Source of the DNA: Veillonellales bacterium
Lineage (GTDB): Bacteria > Bacillota > Negativicutes > Veillonellales > Dialisteraceae
Direction of reading: 5' to 3'
Length of the DNA stretch: 64,000 nucleotides
Assembly (NCBI GenBank): GCA_944390485.1
Contig: CALXPQ010000001.1
Location: forward strand, 1-64,000
Made by a program: the position numbers and the translations under genes. Shown here piece after piece: positions 25,334 through 36,208 of this stretch. A model generated the notes under the pieces. The model worked only from the letters and a program-made list of their open reading frames with translations. It made no database searches and was not told where the DNA came from. Every line of letters begins with the position of its first letter. Position 1 is the first letter of the stretch.

Positions 25334-28300
25334 TCCAGATGTGAAAAAAGTCCTGGTCATCGGCTCCGGTCCGATCGTCATCGGCCAGGCAGCAGAATTC
25401 GACTATGCGGGGACGCAGGCCTGCCGTTCGCTCCGCGAAGAGGGCATCGAAGTCGTCCTAGTGAACAGCAACCCGTCCACGATCATGACGGACAACGACA
25501 TCGCAGACCGCGTCTACATCGAACCGATCACGCTGCCCTTCGTGACGGAAGTCATCAAGAAAGAGCGCCCGGACGCGCTCCTGGCGACGCTGGGCGGCCA
25601 GGTGGGCCTGAATATGGCGGTGCAGCTCGCTAAAGCGGGCGTGCTCGACGAATACCATGTGAAGCTCCTCGGCTCCTCGCTCCACGCCATCCAGCACGCG
25701 GAAGACCGGGAGCTTTTCAAGGAAGCCATGCAGGAGATCCATCAGCCCGTGCCGGAATCGGAGATCTTCGAGGAGCTCGAGCCGGCCGTGGCCTTTGCGA
25801 ACAAGATCGGCTATCCGGTCATCATCCGTCCGGCGTACACGCTGGGCGGCACCGGCGGCGGCATCGCACACGACCGCTACGAGATGGAAGAGATCGCGAA
25901 CCGCGGCATCAAGCTCTCCCCGATCAATCAGATCCTCGTGGAGCGGAGCGTGGCCGGCTGGAAAGAGATTGAATTCGAAGTCATGCGCGACAGCGCGGAC
26001 AACTGCATCATCGTCTGCTCCATGGAGAACGTGGATCCCGTGGGCGTCCATACGGGCGATTCCATCGTTGTCGCGCCGACGCAGACGCTCACTGACCAGC
26101 AGTTCCAGATGCTGCGCACGGCGTCCATCAACATCATCCGCTATCTGAAGATCGAAGGCGGCTGCAACGTGCAGTACGCTCTCGATTCCCGCACGAACAA
26201 CTACTACGTCATCGAAGTCAATCCGCGCGTGAGCCGGTCCTCTGCGCTGGCTTCGAAGGCGACGGGCTATCCGATTGCCAAGGTGGCGGCGAAGATCGCC
26301 CTCGGCCTGCATCTCGACGAGATCACGAACGCCATCACCGGCAATACGAAAGCCTGCTTCGAACCGTCCATCGACTATGTGGTGCTGAAATTCCCGCGCT
26401 GGCCCTTCGAGAAATTCACGCTCGCCGACCGCCAGATCGGCACGCAGATGAAGGCCACCGGCGAAGTCATGGCCATCGACCGTACCTTCGAAGGGGCGCT
26501 CATCAAAGCCATGCGCTGCCTCGAAGTGGGCGAGGGGTACATCCATCTGGCCAAGCTGGACAACCAGTCCCTCTACGACATCCGGTGCCTCCTGCACCGC
26601 GTGGACGACGAGCGCCTCTTTGTCATCGCGGAAGCGCTGTGGCGCGGCATCGAGCCGGAAGAGATCAACCGCATCACGAAGATCGATCTCTTCTTCCTCT
26701 ACAAGATCAAGAACATCATCATGGCGGAAGAGCGCCTCCGCAAGGAAGGGCTCAATGAAGACACCCTGCGCAATGCGAAGCGCATCCAGATGCCGGACAG
26801 CGCCATCGCGCACTTCATCACGGAAGACGAGAAGGCTGTCACCCGCCTGAAGAAGAAGCTCAATATCCATCCGGACTACAAGATGGTCGACACCTGCGCC
26901 GCGGAATTCGAAGCGCACACGCCGTATTATTACTCCACCTACGGCCAGGAAGACGAAGTGAAGCCGCAGGGCAGCAATTCCGTGGTCGTCTTCGGTTCCG
27001 GCCCGATCCGCATCGGGCAGGGCATCGAATTTGACTACTGCTCCGTCCATGCGTCCTGGGCGCTCCGCAAGGCGGGCAAGAAGTCCATCGTCATCAACAA
27101 CAATCCGGAGACCGTCTCCACCGACTTCGATACGTCCGACGCGCTGTACTTCGAGCCGCTTACGGAAGAAGACGTGATGGAGATTATCGAGAAAGAAAAA
27201 CCGGAAGGCGTCATCTGCCAGTTCGGCGGCCAGACGGCCATCAACCTGGCGACGCCCATGGCCAAGCAGGGCGTGCGCATCATCGGCACGTCCAATGAAG
27301 GCATCGACCTGGCGGAAGACCGCGAGCGCTTCGACACCCTCATGGGCCAGCTGGGCATTCCGCGTCCGAAGGGCTGCCTCGTAGAAAGCGTCGCGGAAGC
27401 GCTGGAAAAGACGAAAGAGCTGGAATACCCGCTCATCGTCCGTCCGAGCTACGTCCTCGGCGGCCGCGCGATGCAGATCGTCTATGAAGAGGCCGAGCTG
27501 ATCCAGTACCTGCGCGAAGCCGTGGTGGCGTCCCACGAGCATCCGGTCCTCATCGACCAGTACATGGTGGGCCGCGAAGTGGAAGTCGACGCCATTTCCG
27601 ACGGCATCGACGTGTGCATCCCCGGCATCATGGAGCAGATCGAACGGGCGGGCGTCCATTCCGGCGACTCCTTTGCGGTCTATCCGCCGCAGCACCTGTC
27701 GCAGGAGATCATCGACACCCTCGTGAAATACACGAAGGACATTGCCTGCGCCATGAACGTGAAGGGTCTCGTCAATATCCAGTTCATCGTCGTGGGCGGC
27801 AAGGTGTACGTCATCGAAGTGAATCCGCGCGCGTCCCGCACGGTGCCCTTCATGAGCAAGGTCACGGGCATCAACATGGTGGAATGCGCCGTCCGCGTCG
27901 CGCTGGGCGAGCCGCTCGCCAGCCTCGGCATCCCGCTGGGCCTCATGCCGCCGAAGCCGTACGTGGCCATCAAGGCGCCGGTTTTCTCCTTCTCCAAGCT
28001 GGGCCTCGTGGAGATCAAGCTCGGACCGGAGATGAAATCCACCGGCGAAGTCATGGGCATCGGCCACACCTATCAGGAGGCGCTGTACAAGGCCGTTGTG
28101 GCGTCGAACCTGGACGTCCCCGCGAAGGGCAATATCCTCATCACGGTGAGCGACCGCGACAAGGAAGAGGCGGCGGAAGTGGCGAAAGGCTTCGCGGAAG
28201 CGGGCTACCACATCATCTGCACCTCCGGCACGGGCGCGTACTTCCACGAGAAGGGCATCCCCGTGGAGATCGTCAAGAAGATGAACGAGAAGGGCGAGAA

Positions 28301-28526
28301 CTGCGAGAAGTATCTCAAGTCCGGCCGTGTGGACGCCGTCATCAATACCATTTCCTACGGCACGGAGATCGAGCAGCAGGGCTATGACCTGCGCCGCATC
28401 GCGGTCGAGCTGGCCATTCCCTGTCTGACTTCCCTCGATACGGCCCGGGAAGTGCTGAACGTCATGGCGGGCCACTCCAGCATCACCCATGTGGAAGCCA
28501 TGCAGGACTATGTGAAGGAGGGGTAA
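25326..28526 (+). CDS. carB: carbamoyl-phosphate synthase, large subunit
   Basis: A 1066-residue ATP-dependent ligase with two homologous ATP-grasp halves (about 1-400 and 550-930) and a C-terminal MGS-like regulatory domain (about 930-1066, [15 protein letters not shown]). [16 protein letters not shown] and [16 protein letters not shown] open the two halves. The ATG at 25326 is favoured over an in-frame TTG six bases earlier because GGAGG is then nine bases away. Overlaps carA by eight bases. Confidence 0.97.
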   Translation: MINPDVKKVLVIGSGPIVIGQAAEFDYAGTQACRSLREEGIEVVLVNSNPSTIMTDNDIADRVYIEPITLPFVTEVIKKERPDALLATLGGQVGLNMAVQLAKAGVLDEYHVKLLGSSLHAIQHAEDRELFKEAMQEIHQPVPESEIFEELEPAVAFANKIGYPVIIRPAYTLGGTGGGIAHDRYEMEEIANRGIKLSPINQILVERSVAGWKEIEFEVMRDSADNCIIVCSMENVDPVGVHTGDSIVVAPTQTLTDQQFQMLRTASINIIRYLKIEGGCNVQYALDSRTNNYYVIEVNPRVSRSSALASKATGYPIAKVAAKIALGLHLDEITNAITGNTKACFEPSIDYVVLKFPRWPFEKFTLADRQIGTQMKATGEVMAIDRTFEGALIKAMRCLEVGEGYIHLAKLDNQSLYDIRCLLHRVDDERLFVIAEALWRGIEPEEINRITKIDLFFLYKIKNIIMAEERLRKEGLNEDTLRNAKRIQMPDSAIAHFITEDEKAVTRLKKKLNIHPDYKMVDTCAAEFEAHTPYYYSTYGQEDEVKPQGSNSVVVFGSGPIRIGQGIEFDYCSVHASWALRKAGKKSIVINNNPETVSTDFDTSDALYFEPLTEEDVMEIIEKEKPEGVICQFGGQTAINLATPMAKQGVRIIGTSNEGIDLAEDRERFDTLMGQLGIPRPKGCLVESVAEALEKTKELEYPLIVRPSYVLGGRAMQIVYEEAELIQYLREAVVASHEHPVLIDQYMVGREVEVDAISDGIDVCIPGIMEQIERAGVHSGDSFAVYPPQHLSQEIIDTLVKYTKDIACAMNVKGLVNIQFIVVGGKVYVIEVNPRASRTVPFMSKVTGINMVECAVRVALGEPLASLGIPLGLMPPKPYVAIKAPVFSFSKLGLVEIKLGPEMKSTGEVMGIGHTYQEALYKAVVASNLDVPAKGNILITVSDRDKEEAAEVAKGFAEAGYHIICTSGTGAYFHEKGIPVEIVKKMNEKGENCEKYLKSGRVDAVINTISYGTEIEQQGYDLRRIAVELAIPCLTSLDTAREVLNVMAGHSSITHVEAMQDYVKEG

Positions 28527-28528
28527 CG

Positions 28529-29296
28529 TTGGCTGGATACATCGAAAAAGGCGCTATCCGCCGGCACGAGCTGGTCGGTCCGGAGATCTGGCGCATGGAG
28601 ATCGAGCTGCCCCGCACCGCCCGCGACGCGAAGCCGGGCCAGTTCATCGACATCCGCATCCCGGACGGCACGCGCATCCTGCGCCGGCCCATCTCCATCG
28701 CGGGGACGGACCCGGGCCGGGGCATCACGGAGATTTTCTACCGCGTCGTGGGCAAGGGCACGGAGATCCTGTCTCATCTGAAGGCGGGAGACGTCGTCGA
28801 CAGCCTCGGACCGCTCGGGAACGGCTTCACCATCCCCGACGGCCATATCGTGGGCGTCGGCGGCGGCGTGGGCATCGCGCCTATTCTCTTCACCGCGCGG
28901 CGCACGCAGCCCGGTCAGATGACCGTGGCCATCGGCGGACGGAACAAAGAGGAAGTGTTCTGGAAAGATTTCTTCCCGCAGACGCTGCGCGAGCTGATCG
29001 TCACGACGGACGACGGGTCCTACGGCGTGAAGGGCTTCGCTATCGCCGCGCTGCCGGACATCTTTGCGAAAGGGCCGGTGGCGGAAGTGGTCACCTGCGG
29101 CCCGGGCATCATGATGCGGAAGACCGCGGAGCTTGCGGAAGCGGCGGGCATCCCCTGCGAAGCCTCTCTGGAGCGGCGCATGGGCTGCGGCACCGGCGGC
29201 TGCCTCGCGTGCGTGTGCGACCGGCGCGACGGGAAGGGCCATTATAAAGTCTGCCTGAACGGGCCGGTGTTCAATACGAAGGAGGTCATCTTATGA
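28529..29296 (+). CDS. pyrK: dihydroorotate dehydrogenase, electron-transfer subunit
   Basis: FAD and [2Fe-2S] subunit that passes electrons from PyrD to NAD; 255 residues. RRPISIA (52-58) binds FAD, GVGGGVGIAP belongs to the nucleotide-binding part, and the cluster cysteines are C220, C225, C228 and C242. It starts with TTG after GGAGGGG. Pairing with pyrD defines the type 1B enzyme. Confidence 0.95.
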   Translation: MAGYIEKGAIRRHELVGPEIWRMEIELPRTARDAKPGQFIDIRIPDGTRILRRPISIAGTDPGRGITEIFYRVVGKGTEILSHLKAGDVVDSLGPLGNGFTIPDGHIVGVGGGVGIAPILFTARRTQPGQMTVAIGGRNKEEVFWKDFFPQTLRELIVTTDDGSYGVKGFAIAALPDIFAKGPVAEVVTCGPGIMMRKTAELAEAAGIPCEASLERRMGCGTGGCLACVCDRRDGKGHYKVCLNGPVFNTKEVIL

Positions 29297-30204
29297 ATCT
29301 GTCCATCGACTTCCTCGGCATGCACATGAAGAATCCGATCATCGCCGCTTCGGGCACGTTCGGATTCGGCCTCGAATACAGCCGCTACCTCGACCTCAAC
29401 CGGGACGTGGGCGCCATCTCCCTGAAAGGGCTGGCCTGCGAGCCTTGGTCCGGCAACAGCGGCGTCCGCGTGGCGGAGACGCCGGCGGGCATGCTGAACT
29501 GCATCGGCCTGGAAAATCCGGGGGCGGCGCACTTCGTAAAATACATCCTGCCGGAACTCCGCCGGTATGACGTGCCGCTCATCGCGAATATCGTAGGCCA
29601 CACGGAGGAGGAATACGGCTGCGTGGCGGAAATGCTCTCCGTGCCGGGCATCTCCGCGCTGGAAATGAATATTTCCTGCCCGAACGTGAAGAACGGCAGC
29701 CTTGCCTTCGGAACCCAGCCGGAGACGGCGGCGGAAGTGACGCGCATCGTGAAAGCGCATACGGATCTTCCTGTGATGGTGAAACTCTCCCCGAACGTGA
29801 CGGACATCGTCTCCATCGCGAAAGCCGTGGAGAAGGCAGGGGCGGACGCCATCTCTCTCATCAATACGCTCATGGGCATCGCCATCGATCTGCGCACGCG
29901 CCGTCCGATCCTCGGCAATATCACCGGCGGCCTGTCCGGCCCGGCGGTGAAGCCGGTGGCGCTCCGCATGGTCTGGCAGGTGGCGAAGGCCGTGAAGATC
30001 CCCGTGTGCGGCCTCGGCGGCATCATGACCGGCGAAGACGCGGCGGAATTCCTCGTGGCGGGCGCTTCGGCCGTGCAGGTGGGCACGGCGACCCTGTCCA
30101 GTCCGGACGCCATCCCGCGCATCGCGGCGGAGCTCGCCGCCTGGGGCGAGGCGAATCAGATCGCGCAGGTTTCCGATCTCACAGGCACGCTCGTCACGGA
30201 ATGA
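29293..30204 (+). CDS. pyrD: dihydroorotate dehydrogenase 1B, catalytic subunit
   Basis: FMN enzyme oxidising dihydroorotate to orotate; 303 residues. The catalytic base is C129 in EMNISCPNVKNG, as in class 1 enzymes. Four-base overlap with pyrK and a strong terminator after it end the operon. pyrE and pyrF are not in the window. Confidence 0.96.
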   Translation: MNLSIDFLGMHMKNPIIAASGTFGFGLEYSRYLDLNRDVGAISLKGLACEPWSGNSGVRVAETPAGMLNCIGLENPGAAHFVKYILPELRRYDVPLIANIVGHTEEEYGCVAEMLSVPGISALEMNISCPNVKNGSLAFGTQPETAAEVTRIVKAHTDLPVMVKLSPNVTDIVSIAKAVEKAGADAISLINTLMGIAIDLRTRRPILGNITGGLSGPAVKPVALRMVWQVAKAVKIPVCGLGGIMTGEDAAEFLVAGASAVQVGTATLSSPDAIPRIAAELAAWGEANQIAQVSDLTGTLVTE

Positions 30205-30214
30205 CGGACAAACG

Positions 30215-30251
30215 AAAAGCAGACATCTCGGAAAGAGATGTCTGCTTTTTT
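30215..30251. terminator. terminator of the pyr operon (bidirectional)
   Basis: AAAAGCAGACATCTC pairs with GAGATGTCTGCTTTT around a GGAAA loop, followed by more T. Confidence 0.9.
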
Positions 30252-30260
30252 GATGGGCGC

Positions 30261-30590
30261 TCATTTCTGCGCCGCGTTCTGCTGCGCCTGCTGATCGGCG
30301 AGTTTGTCCTGCAGATTGTCGAGACGGTCCCGCACATTTTCATTCTGGTTCTGCACGCGGTTCTGCGGGTCGCCGGGGCGGCTCTGCTCGCGGAGCCGCT
30401 GCTCCCGGACGGTCTGCGCGTGCCGGCGCTGGCCGCGGAGCTGCGTGTCGCGCTGCGCGTTCAGCCGGTCCAGCGTGCGGTTCACCTGGGCGGCGGCGCG
30501 GTTGTTGGCCGGCGCGGCCATGACGGGCGCGGCCGTCCCGGCCAGTACGGCGGCCGCGGCGAGTAGGACGAGGATCTTTCTGCTGTTCAT
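30261..30590 (-). CDS. small secreted coiled-coil protein, unknown function
   Basis: A 109-residue protein with a signal peptide (about 1-25, cut near AMA/APA). The mature part is rich in Q, R, N and A with no cysteine and looks like one long charged helix (QVNRTLDRLNAQRDTQ... then NVRDRLDNLQDKLADQQ). GGAGGGC lies upstream of the ATG on the minus strand. No family is recognised; similar Gln/Arg-rich helices occur in envelope-associated small proteins. Confidence 0.6.
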   Translation of the reverse strand: MNSRKILVLLAAAAVLAGTAAPVMAAPANNRAAAQVNRTLDRLNAQRDTQLRGQRRHAQTVREQRLREQSRPGDPQNRVQNQNENVRDRLDNLQDKLADQQAQQNAAQK

Positions 30591-30708
30591 CGGGCCCTCC
30601 TTATGTGTGTTAAAAATAATTCTTTTCCTGCCTTCACTATATCACAAAACGGGATGGGAGAGAATGCGGCCGGCCATGGATTTTTCTGTACAGGGAAGAA
30701 ACCGGAAT

Positions 30709-30764
30709 TTGACAGAAGATTTTCTTTACTTTTTCTCTTTACCGTGGTAACGTAATATCATACA
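30709..30764 (+). promoter_or_regulatory. his operon upstream region with TTACC/GGTAA dyad
   Basis: TTGACA at 30709 and an AT-rich stretch TAATATCATACAAAT near 30753 flank a perfect dyad TTACC-gt-GGTAA (30739-30750). The dyad is placed like an operator in front of hisZ. No T-box is present, so histidine control may rest on this site. The regulator is unknown. Confidence 0.35.
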
Positions 30765-30797
30765 AATTATTCCAACCAATCCTGTGAAGGAGGATGT

Positions 30798-32012
30798 ATG
30801 TATCAGACACTGGAAGAATTGCAGATGGTCCACGAAGAGGAGATGGTCAATTACGACCGCATCCAGTCGGAGGTCCTGCAGGTGATGCACCGGCACGGCT
30901 GCCGGATCATCCAGACGCCGACGTTCGAAGACTACGACACGTACGGCCGGTATTTCCCCGGGCTCCAGAAAGAGATGGTGAAGACCATCGATGCGGATGG
31001 CTCCGTGCTCGTCATGCGGCCCGATGTGACGCTGCCTCTGGTGAAGACGGTGGCGCGGGAATATCCGGATACGAAGCAGCTCCTGAAATTCGGCTACGTA
31101 TCCACGGTGTTCCGCGAATATTACGGCAAGTCCACGCACGGAAAATATTTCCTGCAGAGCGGCGTGGAAGTGCTCGGCGACGACTCGCCGGAATGCGACG
31201 GGGAAGTGATCGTCACCGCAGCGGAATTTCTGGAGGCGCTGGGCATCTCGGACATGCGCATCGATCTCGGCACGGTGGCGTACATGGACGCGCTCTTTGC
31301 CGATCTGCGCCTGCCGCCGGAGGCGCTCGCCCGCGTGCGGAAGGAGCTGGAGGAACGGAACCTCGTGTCGCTCCGGCAGACGGCGGACGAGCTGGCGGTG
31401 ACGAAGCTCCAGCGGGACGTGCTGACGGAGCTGCCGAGGCTCTTCGGCGACTACGGCCCGACGATGCGCCGGGCGGAGGAGCTCTCGCTCAATGCGGGCA
31501 TGGCGGCCGCGCTGGAGCGGACGAAGAAAGTGTACGGCTATCTCGCCTGCGCCGGCTACGAAGACCGGGTGCAGCTCGATCTGGGATTCACATCCCACAT
31601 GGGGTACTATACCGATTCAGTCTTCAAGATCTATGCGGACGGCGCGCTGTATTCGCTCATCAGCGGGGGCCGGTACGACCGGCTGTCGGCGCAGTTCCAC
31701 GCGGAGCGGCCGGCGTGCGGCTTCGGCCTGAACATGAACCTGCTCTACGAATACATGGCGGACGCGGGGATGCTGGAGGCGGTGCAGCCTTCGGCCGATC
31801 TGGCGGTCGTGTACGATGCGCCGTCGGCGGAGCTCATCCGCGACATCAACGGCTGGAGGAAGGACGGCTTCGCCGTGCTGGGCGTGAGCGGGAAGAATAC
31901 CGTGTCGCCCGGCGACTACCGTCTGATGGTCCGCTGGAAGGACGGCGCGTATGAAATGGACGGCCGGAAAGCGGACCGGGCGGAGATCGACGCGCGGATA
32001 AGGAGGCTCTGA
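30798..32012 (+). CDS. hisZ: ATP phosphoribosyltransferase regulatory subunit
   Basis: A 404-residue histidyl-tRNA-synthetase-like protein that activates short HisG and confers histidine feedback. Class II synthetase-like core: RPDVTLPLVKTVAR motif and the GGRYDRL end of the fold. The following short HisG confirms the assignment over a true HisS. GAAGGAGGATGT precedes the ATG. Confidence 0.93.
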   Translation: MYQTLEELQMVHEEEMVNYDRIQSEVLQVMHRHGCRIIQTPTFEDYDTYGRYFPGLQKEMVKTIDADGSVLVMRPDVTLPLVKTVAREYPDTKQLLKFGYVSTVFREYYGKSTHGKYFLQSGVEVLGDDSPECDGEVIVTAAEFLEALGISDMRIDLGTVAYMDALFADLRLPPEALARVRKELEERNLVSLRQTADELAVTKLQRDVLTELPRLFGDYGPTMRRAEELSLNAGMAAALERTKKVYGYLACAGYEDRVQLDLGFTSHMGYYTDSVFKIYADGALYSLISGGRYDRLSAQFHAERPACGFGLNMNLLYEYMADAGMLEAVQPSADLAVVYDAPSAELIRDINGWRKDGFAVLGVSGKNTVSPGDYRLMVRWKDGAYEMDGRKADRAEIDARIRRL

Positions 32013-32013
32013 C

Positions 32014-32637
32014 ATGCTGCATATCGCTTTGGCAAAAGGACGCATCGCGAAGACCGTGATGCACCGGCTCGCGGACGGGGGCTGGGAGTTCCCCGAATAC
32101 AGCGGCGACAGCCGGAAGCTCATCTTCACGGACGCTTCGGGCCGGCTCAAGGTGACGCTGGTGAAGTCGCCGGACGTGGCGGTGTATGTGCGCCGCGGCG
32201 CGGCCGACGCGGGCATCGTGGGGAAGGATATCCTCATCGAGGACGGCGCGGACGACGTGTACGAGATCCTCGACCTGGGCATCGGGAAATGCCGCATGGC
32301 CGTGTCGGGCATCCGGGGGCAGCGGGACGTGATGAAGAAGCGCATCCTCACCGTGGCGTCCAAGTATCCCCGCATCGCGCGGCGGTACTTCGCCCGGCGC
32401 TTCCAGCCGGTGGATATCATCCGGCTGAACGGCTCGGTAGAGCTGGCGCCGCTGGTGGGGCTGGCGGATGTGATCGTGGATATCGTGGAGACCGGGACGA
32501 CGCTCCGGGAAAACGGACTCGAGGCGTACGACGAATTCATGGAGCTCTCGGCGCGCCTCATCTGCAATAAGGTCTCCTACAAAATGAAACAGAGTGAGCT
32601 GCAGGATTTCATTCGGTCCTGCCGGTTTGAAGAATAG
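32014..32637 (+). CDS. hisG: ATP phosphoribosyltransferase, short form
   Basis: First enzyme of histidine synthesis, 207 residues, lacking the C-terminal regulatory domain of the long form and so dependent on HisZ. LHIALAKGRIAK opens the protein, and the PRPP loop is DVIVDIVETGTTLREN. It follows hisZ by one base. Confidence 0.96.
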   Translation: MLHIALAKGRIAKTVMHRLADGGWEFPEYSGDSRKLIFTDASGRLKVTLVKSPDVAVYVRRGAADAGIVGKDILIEDGADDVYEILDLGIGKCRMAVSGIRGQRDVMKKRILTVASKYPRIARRYFARRFQPVDIIRLNGSVELAPLVGLADVIVDIVETGTTLRENGLEAYDEFMELSARLICNKVSYKMKQSELQDFIRSCRFEE

Positions 32638-32652
32638 AAAGAAGGCAATCCT

Positions 32653-33942
32653 ATGGAATGGATCACAGTCCCGGAAGAAGGGCTGACGCTGCGGGAGGTG
32701 CGGCGCATGACGAACCGCGCGGTGAACCTCTCCGCCGATGTGGAGCGGGCCGCCGCGGCTATCCTCGAGGACGTGCGGCAGAACGGCGACGAAGCGGTGC
32801 GCCGCCTGACGAAACAGTTCGACGGCGCGGACCTTGCGGATTTCCGCGTGAGCGAAGAAGAAATCGAAGAGGCGGTGGCCGGCGTGGGAGAGGATTTCCT
32901 CGCCGTGCTCCGCGAAGCAAAAGATAATATCGAAACCTATCACCGGGAGCAGGTGCGGGAGAGCTGGATCAAGGAGTTCCGCCCCGGGGTGCGCCTCGGC
33001 GAGCAGTATGAACCCATCCAGCGCGTGGGGGTCTACGTGCCGGGCGGCCGGGCGGCGTATCCGTCCACGGTGCTCATGGACACGGTGCCGGCGGTGGTGG
33101 CGGGCTGCCCGTCCATCGCGATGACCACGCCCCCCGGAAAAGACGGAAAAGTGAATCCGAACATCCTCGCCGCGGCGTACGTGGCGGGCGTGAAGGAGAT
33201 CTACAAGGTGGGCGGCGCGCAGGGCATCGCCATGCTGGCCTACGGTACGGAGACGGTGGAGCCGGTCTTCAAGATCGCCGGACCGGGGAACGCGTTCGTC
33301 GCCATGGCGAAGCGCCTCGTCTATGGCACGGTAGGCATCGACATGATCGCCGGCCCGTCGGAGGTGTGCTGCGTCGCCGACGGCAGCGCGAATCCAAAAT
33401 GGATCGCGGCGGACCTGCTCTCTCAGGCGGAGCACGACCCGCGGGCGGCAGTCTTCCTCATCACCACGGACGCGGCGTTCGGCAAAGAGGTCCAGGCAGA
33501 GATGGAAGCGCAGATGCAGGCGCTGCCCCGGTACGAGATCATGAAGCAGTCCGTGGGGGACTATGCAAAGGCCTTCCTCTGCCGGGACGCGGCGCAGTGC
33601 TTCGACGTGGTTAATAAGATCGCGCCGGAGCATCTGGAGATCGAGCTGCCCGATCCGGAGCAGTACCTGCAGCTCGTGAAGAATGCGGGGGCCATCTTCC
33701 TCGGGAAATACACGTCGGAGCCCATCGGCGACTACATGGCCGGGCCGAACCACACGCTCCCCACGTCCGGTACGGCGGCTTTCTCCTCGCCGCTCGGCGT
33801 CTACGATTTCGTGAAGCACAGCAGCGTGGAGATCTACACGGAAGAGGCGTTCCGCCGCATTTCGAAGAAGGTGCAGCGCTTCGCCCTCGCGGAGGGGCTC
33901 GGCGCGCATGCCCACGCCATGGAGGTGCGCGATGAAGACTGA
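32653..33942 (+). CDS. hisD: histidinol dehydrogenase
   Basis: Zinc enzyme of the last two steps, histidinol to histidine; 429 residues. VGVYVPGGRAAYPSTVLM, the AGPSEVCCVAD loop, SQAEHDPRAA with metal ligands, and GPNHTLPTSGTA are all conserved. Confidence 0.97.
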   Translation: MEWITVPEEGLTLREVRRMTNRAVNLSADVERAAAAILEDVRQNGDEAVRRLTKQFDGADLADFRVSEEEIEEAVAGVGEDFLAVLREAKDNIETYHREQVRESWIKEFRPGVRLGEQYEPIQRVGVYVPGGRAAYPSTVLMDTVPAVVAGCPSIAMTTPPGKDGKVNPNILAAAYVAGVKEIYKVGGAQGIAMLAYGTETVEPVFKIAGPGNAFVAMAKRLVYGTVGIDMIAGPSEVCCVADGSANPKWIAADLLSQAEHDPRAAVFLITTDAAFGKEVQAEMEAQMQALPRYEIMKQSVGDYAKAFLCRDAAQCFDVVNKIAPEHLEIELPDPEQYLQLVKNAGAIFLGKYTSEPIGDYMAGPNHTLPTSGTAAFSSPLGVYDFVKHSSVEIYTEEAFRRISKKVQRFALAEGLGAHAHAMEVRDED

Positions 33943-35011
33943 ATGGCTCCGCCGGGAAGTTCGGGAATTTGCGCCGTACGTGGTCGTCCCCATCCATGAG
34001 ACGCATGTGATCAACGCCAATGAAAATTATGCGAACATGCTGGATATCCCGTCCCTGCGGGCGGATGTGGAGGCGATCCTCCGGTCGTATCAGCCGCAGA
34101 TCTATCCGAAGCCGCTGGCAGACGGCCTGCGGGAGGCGCTGGCGGAGTATCTCTCCGTCCGGCCGGAGCAGCTCCTCGCGGGGAACGGCGGCGACGAGAT
34201 GATCTCCTACACGCTCCACACTTTTCTTAATGAAGGTGACCTCGTGCTCGTCCATGCGCCGACCTTCGACATGTACGAAGTAGGGGCGAGCCTCCTCGGA
34301 GCGAAGGTGGAGAAAGTGCCGGACCTTCCGGGGTACCGGCGGGACCGGGAGGGAATCCTCGCAGCGATCCGGGAGCGGCAGCCGAAGATGACTTTCCTGT
34401 GCAATCCGAACAATCCCACGGGCGAACTGCTTCCTGCGTCCTTCATCGAAGACTGCCTCCGGGCGGCGGAAGGACTCGTCTTCGTGGACGAAGCGTACAT
34501 GGAATTTGCCGGCGCGGAAAGCGTCGTGCCGCTCATCGGCACGTATCCGAATCTGATCGTCCTGCGCACCCTGTCGAAGGCGTTCGGACTGGCGGGGCTC
34601 CGGTGCGGGTACATCGCGGCGGACGAAGCCATCATCGCGGAAGTGGCGAAGGTGAAGAATCCGTATAATCTCAATTCGCTCACTCAGGCCATCGCCGCGG
34701 CGGCCGTGCGCCGCAGGGACGAGATCCTGCCCGTGCGGGACCGCATCGTGGCAGAGCGGGACCGGATGGCGGGCGGGCTCGCTGCGGTGCCCGGCGTCAC
34801 GGTATGGCCGTCGCGGACGAATTTCCTGCTCATCCAGGTGGAGCCGGCCCGGGCGGACGCGCTCTTTGAGGCGTGGCGCGCGGCGGATATCCTCGTGAAG
34901 CGCTATCAGGGAAATCCGCTCCTTCCCGGCGCGTTCCGCATCACCATCACCACGCCGGACGTGGATGAGGCCGTGCTGCGGGTCCTGCGGGAGGTGATGG
35001 GCCGTGCGTGA
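33932..35011 (+). CDS. hisC: histidinol-phosphate aminotransferase
   Basis: PLP transaminase, 359 residues. The PLP lysine is K216 in RTLSKAFGLAGLR; NPNNPTGE and FVDEAYMEF are class II aminotransferase marks. The chosen ATG follows GGAGGTGCGCG inside the end of hisD (11-base overlap). Confidence 0.96.
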   Translation: MKTEWLRREVREFAPYVVVPIHETHVINANENYANMLDIPSLRADVEAILRSYQPQIYPKPLADGLREALAEYLSVRPEQLLAGNGGDEMISYTLHTFLNEGDLVLVHAPTFDMYEVGASLLGAKVEKVPDLPGYRRDREGILAAIRERQPKMTFLCNPNNPTGELLPASFIEDCLRAAEGLVFVDEAYMEFAGAESVVPLIGTYPNLIVLRTLSKAFGLAGLRCGYIAADEAIIAEVAKVKNPYNLNSLTQAIAAAAVRRRDEILPVRDRIVAERDRMAGGLAAVPGVTVWPSRTNFLLIQVEPARADALFEAWRAADILVKRYQGNPLLPGAFRITITTPDVDEAVLRVLREVMGRA

Positions 35012-35585
35012 AGCAGAGATCCGGAGAAATACGGCAGAGACGCAGATCCGGGTGCGGCTCTGCCTCGACGGGGACGGAACATTTCGGGGCTCGAGCGGCA
35101 TCGGCTTCTTCGACCATATGCTGACACTCCTCGCCGTGCACGGCGGATTCACCCTCGAGCTTGACGCGAAAGGCGATCTGGACGTGGACAATCATCACAC
35201 GGTGGAGGATATCGGCATCGCGCTGGGCGAGGCGCTGAAACAGGCGCTGGGGGACAAGCGGGGAATCCGCCGCTACGGCTGCTTCTTCTGTCCCATGGAC
35301 GACGCGCTGTCCCGCATCGTGCTCGACCTCTCCGGCCGGCCGTACTTCGTGTACGACGTGCAGATCCCGGTGGAGCGCATCGGGAGCTTCGAGACGGAAA
35401 TGACCCGGGAATTCTTCCTCGCGCTCGCCATGCACGGGGCGATGAATCTCCACATGGCCTGCCTGTACGGCGTGAACGGCCACCATATCGTGGAGTCGCT
35501 GTTCAAGGGACTGGGCCACGCGCTCGCCGAAGCGGTGTCGCTTCGCGGCGAGGGGACCGTTCTGTCTTCCAAGGGGGTGCTCTGA
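35004..35585 (+). CDS. hisB: imidazoleglycerol-phosphate dehydratase
   Basis: Manganese enzyme of 193 residues, dehydratase only, without the phosphatase domain of E. coli HisB. GIGFFDHMLTLLAVHGGF and DNHHTVEDIGIALGEA hold the metal histidines. It starts at GTG behind GGGAGGTGATGG. A separate histidinol-phosphate phosphatase must exist elsewhere, since none lies in this operon. Confidence 0.96.
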   Translation: MREAEIRRNTAETQIRVRLCLDGDGTFRGSSGIGFFDHMLTLLAVHGGFTLELDAKGDLDVDNHHTVEDIGIALGEALKQALGDKRGIRRYGCFFCPMDDALSRIVLDLSGRPYFVYDVQIPVERIGSFETEMTREFFLALAMHGAMNLHMACLYGVNGHHIVESLFKGLGHALAEAVSLRGEGTVLSSKGVL

Positions 35586-36208
35586 TGAAAACAGCCATCA
35601 TTGACTATGAAGCGGGCAATCTGGCGAATGCTCTCCGCGCAGCGCAGCGGGCGGGCCTTGACTGCTTCGTCACGCGGGACCCGGAGGCGCTCCGGCAGGC
35701 GGATGCGCTCGTCCTTCCCGGCGTAGGCGCCATGAAAGACGCCATGGACCATCTGAAAGCGTTCGGCCTCGCGGACGCACTGAAAGAAGAAGTCCGGAAG
35801 GGCAAGAAGCTCGTGGGCATCTGTGTGGGGCTGCAGGTCTTCTGCGACTATTCCGAAGAAGGGGGGCATGTGGAAGGGCTGGGGCTCATCCCCGGCGCGG
35901 TGGTGCGGTTTCCTGAAGGGAAGCTGAAGGTGCCGCACATGGGCTGGAACGAGCTGGTCTTCCGCCGGCCGCACTGGATCGCGGAAGGGCTGCCGCCGCA
36001 TCCCTACGTGTACTTCGTCCATTCCTACTACAAATCGCCCGCGGATACGCCGGACGTGGTCGCCTGCGCGGACTACGGCGTACAGGTGCCCGCAATCATC
36101 GAAAAGGGCCATGTGCTCGGGCTCCAGTTCCACCCGGAGAAATCCGGGGCTGTGGGCGCGCAGATCTGGAAGAATATCGCAGCGTGGATGAACGGGGGAG
36201 ACCAATGA
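35585..36208 (+). CDS. hisH: imidazole glycerol phosphate synthase, glutaminase subunit
   Basis: Class I glutamine amidotransferase of 207 residues working with HisF. The nucleophile is C80 in VGICVGLQ, with QFHPEKSG near the C-terminus. The ATG overlaps the hisB stop by one base (TGATG). Confidence 0.96.
   Translation: MKTAIIDYEAGNLANALRAAQRAGLDCFVTRDPEALRQADALVLPGVGAMKDAMDHLKAFGLADALKEEVRKGKKLVGICVGLQVFCDYSEEGGHVEGLGLIPGAVVRFPEGKLKVPHMGWNELVFRRPHWIAEGLPPHPYVYFVHSYYKSPADTPDVVACADYGVQVPAIIEKGHVLGLQFHPEKSGAVGAQIWKNIAAWMNGGDQ

Noticed and set aside
25458..28490. 1010-codon open frame antisense to carB
   Set aside because: carB is unmistakable; the antisense frame is a by-product of third-position GC and has no start signal or family resemblance.
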